Below are positions 44,352 through 49,590 of a stretch of 49,590 nucleotides of DNA, piece after piece. The first letter of the stretch is position 1, and each line of letters starts with the position of its first letter. Made by a program: the position numbers and the translations under genes. Under the pieces are notes generated by a model. The model was not told where the DNA came from and ran no database searches. It was given only the letters and a program-made list of their open reading frames with translations. The stretch is taken from the NCBI GenBank assembly GCA_028285545.1, contig JANQPA010000087.1:1-49590 (forward strand). The letters run 5' to 3'. Source of the DNA: Saprospiraceae bacterium. Lineage in GTDB: Bacteria; Bacteroidota; Bacteroidia; Chitinophagales; Saprospiraceae.

Positions 44352-45629
44352 ATGTTAAAAAGGTTAATTCAACCTCATAGTATAATTATTACGGTTCTAA
44401 TCTTTCTTTTTATCTGGTTGCTCAATTTTTTGCAGCTGAACATGCACTATCTTGATCCATTTAATAATGGATTGAAAGACTACGAAATAACAGATATTGT
44501 ATATTCTTATTTATTCGAGCATCCTTCTGAAGATATGAGCCAGATTGTGCTGGTTAATTCCGGCCAACCGGATCGTGTGCGTATTGCTCAGTTGGTGGAT
44601 AAGCTTTCCGCTGCTGGAGCGGGTGTTATTGGCTTGGATATTCTTTTTGAAAAGAGATTAAATACTACCATTGATTCAAACCTTCAACAAAGCATTAAAA
44701 ATGCAGGGAATGTAATTCTGGCTTGTGAGCTTCAAGATAGTGATGGCATGTATGATAAATTTGATAAAATTGTTGGAATTCATCCTTATTTCGAAGAGGC
44801 CGGCGATATAGGTTTTGTAAATTTTCCAGCCAATGGGACAAAAACCATAAGAATTTTTAGTCCTCAAGAAAAAGTTAATCAGGACACTGCCTTTTCCTTT
44901 GCTACAGCCATTGTGCAGAAGTTTAAACCAGAGGCTGCCCATAAACTTTTTGAACGCAACAGACCAGTTGAGTATATCCATTTTGTAGCAAATAAGAGCG
45001 ACTTTGTTCGATATGAACAAGACAGACTCATTGATTCAATGAGCACTGAAGAACTCAGGTCAGTAGTTGAAAATAAAGTAATATTGGTGGGTTATGTGGC
45101 AGAGGATATTTGGGCAAATCCCCTTACTGACAGACATTACACTCCATTGAATAAAAATTATGTTGGCAAATCTATTCCTGATATGTATGGTGTGGTTATT
45201 CATGCCAATGTCATTAATATGGTTTTAAAATCCCAGTATATCAAAACAGTGCCCAAATGGTTTGCAAACTTATTGTCAGTAATATTCTGCTATCTTAATG
45301 TTTTGATCATACACTGGATTTATTTTAATTTTCATGAAGCCTTCCATGGCATTACACGAGCACTCCAAATTATTGAGTTCATTCTTTTATTTTTTATTAT
45401 CGCCTTATTATTTTACCATTTTCGGTTAAAACTTGAGTTTAGATTGGGCATTTTAGCTCTTCTCCTTGCTTATGACATTATCATGATTTACGAAAGCTTA
45501 ATAAAACGTCGAATTCCACTATTTAATCGCATTCCCAATCACATAAATTTCAAACTTTTGACCATTAAGAAAAGACAGACCATTGATGATATAGAAAAGA
45601 CTAATGAGCAAAACACTACCGATCAATAA
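44352..45629 (+). CDS. CHASE2-domain membrane protein without kinase or cyclase output
   Basis: A 425-residue inner-membrane protein. One N-terminal transmembrane helix (about 11-28) leads to a periplasmic CHASE2 sensor (about 35-295), with the typical AAGAGVIGLDILFEKR and GVVIHANVINMVL segments. Three transmembrane helices follow (about 304-325, 335-357, 362-381). CHASE2 proteins normally end in a kinase, cyclase or CHAT-type effector, but here only about 40 polar residues follow (KRRIPLFNRIPNH...). The signal must therefore be passed to another protein, possibly encoded nearby. The gene heads a plus-strand series with the secreted paralogues and the M48 protein. Confidence 0.85.
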   Translation: MLKRLIQPHSIIITVLIFLFIWLLNFLQLNMHYLDPFNNGLKDYEITDIVYSYLFEHPSEDMSQIVLVNSGQPDRVRIAQLVDKLSAAGAGVIGLDILFEKRLNTTIDSNLQQSIKNAGNVILACELQDSDGMYDKFDKIVGIHPYFEEAGDIGFVNFPANGTKTIRIFSPQEKVNQDTAFSFATAIVQKFKPEAAHKLFERNRPVEYIHFVANKSDFVRYEQDRLIDSMSTEELRSVVENKVILVGYVAEDIWANPLTDRHYTPLNKNYVGKSIPDMYGVVIHANVINMVLKSQYIKTVPKWFANLLSVIFCYLNVLIIHWIYFNFHEAFHGITRALQIIEFILLFFIIALLFYHFRLKLEFRLGILALLLAYDIIMIYESLIKRRIPLFNRIPNHINFKLLTIKKRQTIDDIEKTNEQNTTDQ

Positions 45630-45720
45630 GAAAAAACAGTCGAAGATTTACGGCAACTCCTATAAAAAAAATGAACCTTGATGGAATTCCTGATTATATT
45701 TTCATCATCAAAAGAAAACT

Positions 45721-46692
45721 ATGAGAAAGAAATTGTGGCTAATTTTTAGCCTGAATATTTTTTATTTAGGAATTTGTGAGGCTCAGTCCCCTCAATTCAA
45801 AGTATTGTATACTAATTCTAGTAGTGGTATTGTTTTTGAACAACAAGGGCAAAGCCAAAAGCGTGTTTTTCCTGGACTTACCTTACCCTCCACAGGAAGC
45901 ATGGTCTTTGAAGCCGGTAAATGGGCGGACCTAATGTATAATGGAAAGAAAAAACGACTTCAGGGACCAGCAAGCTATGATATGGCCCAACTGGCGAACT
46001 CTATGAAGTCAGAGAAAAAATCAACTTTCCTGAGCCGATTTTGGAAATTTGTTAATAATTCTGTTAGCCCATCCGATAATACTTCCCAATTGGAAAAATA
46101 TCATAAAGAATATCTAACCAATGCAAGAGCTGGGATTAGTGGTTTTGGAGATGCCAAATATGCTATAAAAATACCCCTCTATTTTTCTGAATTAATTGCA
46201 GATGCACATTTAAAGTTTTACTGGGATTCAATTCCTGTCCGAAATGGATATATTTTTGAAATAACATCTCGAGAAACAGAACAGGTCATTTTTAAAGCCA
46301 TCACTAAAAGCAATACCCTATCTCTTAACCTCGATGAACTAAATCTCGACCCTTCCGAAGTATATGAGTGGATGGTCAAAGCAGTAAAGCCAGCAGGGGA
46401 ATTAGCAGTTTCTCCAATTTCTTATTTTAGTTTTGTCCCCAATGAAGTTGCCGATCTGATCCAAGAGATCAAAACTGACGATGATTACCAGGATTTAGAA
46501 GACTATGAAAAAGACATGTTCTTACTGTATAACCTGGAAGAGGAAGGGGCTTACCATACGGCCTACCTTACCTATCAAAAGCTGATAAATGAAAACCCCG
46601 ATAATAAGTTAAACCAACAACTATTCGCTTCTTTTCTTGCAAGAATGAACGCTCTGGATGAAGCAATAAGAACCATTAAAGCAGGAAAGTGA
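45721..46692 (+). CDS. Secreted FecR-like/Fn3-like protein (paralogue A)
   Basis: A 323-residue protein with a signal peptide (cleaved near EAQ22). Residues about 25-100 form a beta-rich module like FecR-type sandwiches (FPGLTLPSTGSMVFEAGKWA, then LMYNGKKKRLQGPASYDM). Residues about 150-245 resemble a fibronectin III-like sandwich (LKFYWDSIPVRNGYIFEI). The C-terminal 80 residues are helical, like one or two TPRs. It has the same architecture as the protein at 48474-49433, so they are paralogues. Its function is unknown; position suggests work with the CHASE2 protein 91 bp upstream. Confidence 0.7.
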   Translation: MRKKLWLIFSLNIFYLGICEAQSPQFKVLYTNSSSGIVFEQQGQSQKRVFPGLTLPSTGSMVFEAGKWADLMYNGKKKRLQGPASYDMAQLANSMKSEKKSTFLSRFWKFVNNSVSPSDNTSQLEKYHKEYLTNARAGISGFGDAKYAIKIPLYFSELIADAHLKFYWDSIPVRNGYIFEITSRETEQVIFKAITKSNTLSLNLDELNLDPSEVYEWMVKAVKPAGELAVSPISYFSFVPNEVADLIQEIKTDDDYQDLEDYEKDMFLLYNLEEEGAYHTAYLTYQKLINENPDNKLNQQLFASFLARMNALDEAIRTIKAGK

Positions 46693-46707
46693 CCTTCAAG
46701 TTTGCAA

Positions 46708-46792
46708 GTGTTTAAGTTGAAAAGTTAGCAAGTTCTAAACTAACTTGAACACTTGCTAACTTGAACACTTGCTAACTTTTCAACTTGAACAC
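46708..46792. repeat. Large imperfect inverted repeat with a 16-bp tandem duplication
   Basis: A 27-bp arm at 46708-46734 pairs with 46766-46792 with about two mismatches. Inside, AACTTGAACACTTGCT is present twice in tandem. The structure fills the gap between paralogue A and the M48 gene and its last base precedes the M48 ATG at 46793, so folding of the RNA could hide or expose that start. Confidence 0.75.
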
Positions 46793-48439
46793 ATGAACCC
46801 AAAACACATAAATACATTCCTATTCCTTCTATTAATGATAGCCGGAAATGTTCTGTCTGCTCAAGACAGCTTGTTCGCCTATGGAAGAAGTAGGCTAAGT
46901 TCTCGTTTTGCTCCTAAAAAACTAAGCAATTATAAATTTAAGGTGTCAAAACAGTTATACAAAGAACTTATCCAGGCCAGAGGGGATTCAAGGATGGACG
47001 TTCCCGAGTTTGTCATGAATACCGGAAAGCAATATATAGCCTGGATGAATCCCATAAAAAAAGAAATTGGCCTTGAAGAAAAGGCTTATGACCTTTGTAC
47101 CCAATTAGGAGCAGATTCCTTAAATGCCATGGCCGCTTTGATTGCCCATGAAATCACACACTACTACGAAAAACATGACTGGAGTCGTCACTTTGCCAGT
47201 AAAAATGAAGATCTGGATGCCAGTGATAGAATAAAAAGCCTGGATGAAGGTTTAAAACTCGAAGCACAGGCAGATTATCTGGGGGGCATTTTAGCCATTT
47301 CGGCAGGATATAATACTTATAATATCTATGACGATTTTCTAAAATTGGCTTACAAAGAATATCGTTTTGACAACCAAATTAAAGGATATCCCAGCCTGGA
47401 AGAAAGGCTGAAAATAAATGAAAATACAGCTGAGGAATTAAAAAAGATGCACAGTGTTTTTCAAACAGCCAATCTTTTGACCCTCATAGAAGCCCACAAT
47501 ATTGCAAACCAGTACTTCAAACATCTATTGGTAGACTACCAAAGCTATGAAGTATATAATAATGCCGGATTAAACGCCTGCCTGGCTGCCCTAAAGTACT
47601 TCGATCCACACGAAATTCCTTATGTGCTCCCTTTGGAGTTGGATATGAACAGCCGTCTGGATCAATTGGCTACACGACTTCCTGATGATGCGGAAGCACA
47701 ACGGCTTAGTTTTCTTGAAGACGCAGAGCGATGGTTTAAAAATGCTATGCAGCTGGCACCAGACCAGGGAACTGCTTATTTGAATTTGTCTGTGGTGTAT
47801 ATTTTAAAAAATGAATGGTTAGATGCCTCCTTCTGGGCTACAAAAGCCCATGGGCTAGCTCAAAAAGCTGATAATCGCAAACAAATCGCTGATGCTCAGA
47901 TAGCGCTGGGGGTGATTGAAGGAATCCAGGAACGAAAAAAGGAAGCTGAAACCCATTTTACTCTCGCTCTGGCTGGAAATACCTATTTGGCAAAGGCCAA
48001 TCTAGATATTCTTAAAGGGGAAAAAAATAAAAGAAACCTGGAGAGACGAGAAGCAAAAGGAATCGAAATGATTGAAGGTCTTCTCTTAGATGATTTTTTA
48101 CAGAATCCCGATTTGGAGGGGCTGGCCAATCTAGGTAATGAAGTTTATTGTGGAAAAAAAATGCTGGGTCAATCAGAGTTGTTTCTCCACTATGCAAATG
48201 AAGGGGAGGAATATATCCTTTTTCATCAGACCTACCCAACATATCAAGGGACTACTAATTGGGGGATACAACTTGAAGCCAGTAAGGAAAATATTCTGAA
48301 TACTTACAAAAGCCCAACAAATATCCTGGAATTAACAAAAGGGAGCTGTTTGGTTTATAAAGACAAGAAAATTCTGTTTATTTTAGATGACCAGGATAAA
48401 TTAACTCAATGGGTAGTATTTACTGCTCAGCTTCCTTGA
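46793..48439 (+). CDS. M48-like metalloprotease with TPR repeats
   Basis: A secreted protein of 548 residues from ATG 46793; the frame extends to a TTG at 46769 inside the inverted repeat, but the signal peptide (MNPKHINTFLFLLLMIAGNV) starts at 46793. The zinc site is HEITH (His119, Glu120, His123) in MAALIAHEITHYYEKH, with the third ligand in LEAQADYLGG (Glu157), the M48 pattern. TPR-like helices fill about 290-400. The M48-TPR layout recalls periplasmic BepA, which degrades or assembles outer-membrane proteins. The C-terminal 120 residues are of unknown fold. It sits between two FecR-like paralogues, which may be its substrates or partners. Confidence 0.85.
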   Translation: MNPKHINTFLFLLLMIAGNVLSAQDSLFAYGRSRLSSRFAPKKLSNYKFKVSKQLYKELIQARGDSRMDVPEFVMNTGKQYIAWMNPIKKEIGLEEKAYDLCTQLGADSLNAMAALIAHEITHYYEKHDWSRHFASKNEDLDASDRIKSLDEGLKLEAQADYLGGILAISAGYNTYNIYDDFLKLAYKEYRFDNQIKGYPSLEERLKINENTAEELKKMHSVFQTANLLTLIEAHNIANQYFKHLLVDYQSYEVYNNAGLNACLAALKYFDPHEIPYVLPLELDMNSRLDQLATRLPDDAEAQRLSFLEDAERWFKNAMQLAPDQGTAYLNLSVVYILKNEWLDASFWATKAHGLAQKADNRKQIADAQIALGVIEGIQERKKEAETHFTLALAGNTYLAKANLDILKGEKNKRNLERREAKGIEMIEGLLLDDFLQNPDLEGLANLGNEVYCGKKMLGQSELFLHYANEGEEYILFHQTYPTYQGTTNWGIQLEASKENILNTYKSPTNILELTKGSCLVYKDKKILFILDDQDKLTQWVVFTAQLP

Positions 48440-48473
48440 CTATGGGAATAATAATATTCTAAAATCCTCAAAC

Positions 48474-49433
48474 ATGAAAAAACTATCTTTTATTTGCCTT
48501 TTTCTTATTTTCTGCTTTGCAGAATCAATAGCACAAAGCAATATTAAGGTTATCGTATATAGCAAAACTGGGAAGGTAAAATATGCGGCTCCCGGATCTA
48601 CTAAATTTAAAAACCTGAATGCGGGAGCAGAATTAGACCTAAAAGGAACCTTAAAGATTCTACCTGGAGCTTCACTGGCTTTATATCAGGATGAAGAATA
48701 TGCCATCTTTAAAGAAGCTGGTGAGAAGTCTGTAGAAAGCCTGGCATCCAATATTAATGCTTTTCAAGAAGGTGATGCCACAGAAATTTTTGGCGAATAC
48801 CTGGAAAATGCAATTCATCCTTATTTTGGAATTGTAAAAGTCCAGAATATGGGGTTTTCTACCTCTGGTGATAGTGGAACTCCCCCACCTCCCAAAAAGG
48901 GAAGAGATGGTGCCGGTAATAAAAACTTTAAAATTATCCGGCTACAGCCTACCGGAGGAAAAATAGCGGATAATACCATTCTGTTTAGATGGAAATTGAG
49001 TGAAAAGGATAAAAAGGTCAAACTCTTCAAATTTGTTTTGAGCTCTTCCTCTGATGAAGTGCTTTTTGAAAAAGAAATAGATGGAAACTCTTACCATTTT
49101 ACCTCCTCCGACTTTCAGCTGAGTCCTGGTCAATCTTATAAATGGAAAGTCAGTGTGGCTGATGATTCTGGGAAAAGCACTCCTAATGTTTCTTTTGATT
49201 TCGTTTCAGCTTCTGATCAAGCTGATGTCTTAAAAGAATTATCAGGAGAGGAAATGTATCAGAAAGCCGATCTTACTACTCGAATTATGTTGGAGGCCAC
49301 AGCCTTAGAAGAGGCAGAATTTTTGTATAAGGCAATGGAAAATTATACAATAGCAAAGAATTTGTCTAAGAAAAACAAACTGGCCCAAAAAATGTATAAA
49401 GCATTCCTTTGGCGCTACGATATGGTAGAATAA
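48474..49433 (+). CDS. Secreted FecR-like/Fn3-like protein (paralogue B)
   Basis: A 319-residue protein with signal peptide (cleaved near SIAQ21). A FecR-like sandwich (about 23-85; VIVYSKTGKVKYAAPGSTKF, LDLKGTLKILPGASLALYQD) is followed by a linker with PPPPKKGRDGAG near 140, an Fn3-like unit (about 155-240; NTILFRWKLSEKDKK, QSYKWKVSVADDSG) and a helical C-terminus. It shares the layout of paralogue A but little direct identity. It starts 35 bp after the M48 gene, so the two are probably one transcript. Confidence 0.72.
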   Translation: MKKLSFICLFLIFCFAESIAQSNIKVIVYSKTGKVKYAAPGSTKFKNLNAGAELDLKGTLKILPGASLALYQDEEYAIFKEAGEKSVESLASNINAFQEGDATEIFGEYLENAIHPYFGIVKVQNMGFSTSGDSGTPPPPKKGRDGAGNKNFKIIRLQPTGGKIADNTILFRWKLSEKDKKVKLFKFVLSSSSDEVLFEKEIDGNSYHFTSSDFQLSPGQSYKWKVSVADDSGKSTPNVSFDFVSASDQADVLKELSGEEMYQKADLTTRIMLEATALEEAEFLYKAMENYTIAKNLSKKNKLAQKMYKAFLWRYDMVE

Positions 49434-49464
49434 GCTGAATATCAACCAATAAAGAATAGCAAGA

Positions 49465-49590
49465 GGTTGTGTAAAAAGTCGATTTTTGGAAAAATTGACT
49501 TTTAAAAAATATATTTTTTGCTTTTTTATAAGCAGATACATATTAAAGTAAAAACTAAAATTTTTAAAAATTTTAGTTTTTACACAACCC
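49465..49590. mobile_element. MITE-like element with 13-bp terminal inverted repeats
   Basis: The element begins GGTTGTGTAAAAA (49465-49477) and ends with its exact reverse complement (49577-49589), 125 bp apart end to end. Internally it has two hairpins: GTCGATTTTT/AAAAATTGAC near 49478-49499, and a long palindrome ending TTTTAGTTTTTAC. No coding capacity is present. The right part recurs at 16557-16656. These features fit a non-autonomous miniature inverted-repeat element; the transposase source is not in the window, and a target-site duplication cannot be tested because the window stops here. Confidence 0.65.

Noticed and set aside
46769-46792. TTG start for the M48 protein at 46769
   Set aside because: The extra residues come from the inverted repeat and precede a well-formed signal peptide that begins at ATG 46793.

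Overview
The window is AT-rich chromosomal DNA from a member of the Bacteroidota, most likely a free-living or sludge/marine type (Saprospirales- or Cytophagales-like; inference from gene content, not a phylogeny). Supporting signs are hybrid two-component regulators with beta-propeller sensors and an AraC output, LytS/LytTR pairs, Bacteroidota-style lipoproteins and signal peptides ending near AQ, weak Shine-Dalgarno sequences, and many genes ending in long perfect palindromes. No tRNA, rRNA, CRISPR array, phage or transposase gene was seen.

Layout. 1-10.4 kb: accessory metabolism and hydrolases (beta-lactamase-fold serine hydrolase, a secreted protein of unknown function coupled to a glyoxalase/VOC protein, an AraC regulator, an esterase with TPRs, a DASS-type dicarboxylate transporter, an acetamidase/formamidase lipoprotein, a cyclophilin lipoprotein, GrpB, an erythromycin-esterase-like protein). 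10.9-15.8 kb: a divergent pair made of a small EAD11-like/winged-helix protein and a 1344-residue soluble-adenylyl-cyclase-like protein (two class III cyclase domains, P-loop ATPase, TPRs). 16-23.1 kb: a SnoaL-like lipoprotein, a secreted TPR protein, and the nitric oxide reductase cluster norC-norB-norQ-norD. 23.1-26.4 kb: a DinB-like protein, a LytS-type kinase with a LytTR regulator, and a GNAT acetyltransferase. 26.5-32.8 kb: a minus-strand [NiFe]-hydrogenase operon hypA-hypB-hoxF-hoxU/Y fusion-hoxH-hoxW, an NAD(H)-linked group 3d type enzyme. 32.9-41.6 kb: two tandem paralogous hybrid two-component proteins. 41.7-49.4 kb: a cell-envelope cluster of unknown function (a two-unit secreted protein, a predicted envelope/outer-membrane protein, a CHASE2 membrane protein, two FecR-like/Fn3-like secreted paralogues flanking an M48-TPR metalloprotease). 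The window ends in a short element with 13-bp terminal inverted repeats, part of which also occurs at 16.6 kb.

How they fit. NorCB removes nitric oxide with NorQD as its activation factors. Hox oxidises H2 to NADH or the reverse; HypA/HypB and HoxW supply nickel and cleave the large-subunit tail, while HypCDEF must lie elsewhere. Together they suggest an organism living across oxic/anoxic transitions. The least-described parts are the EAD11/cyclase pair, the CHASE2/FecR-like/M48 cluster and the HoxU-HoxY fusion.
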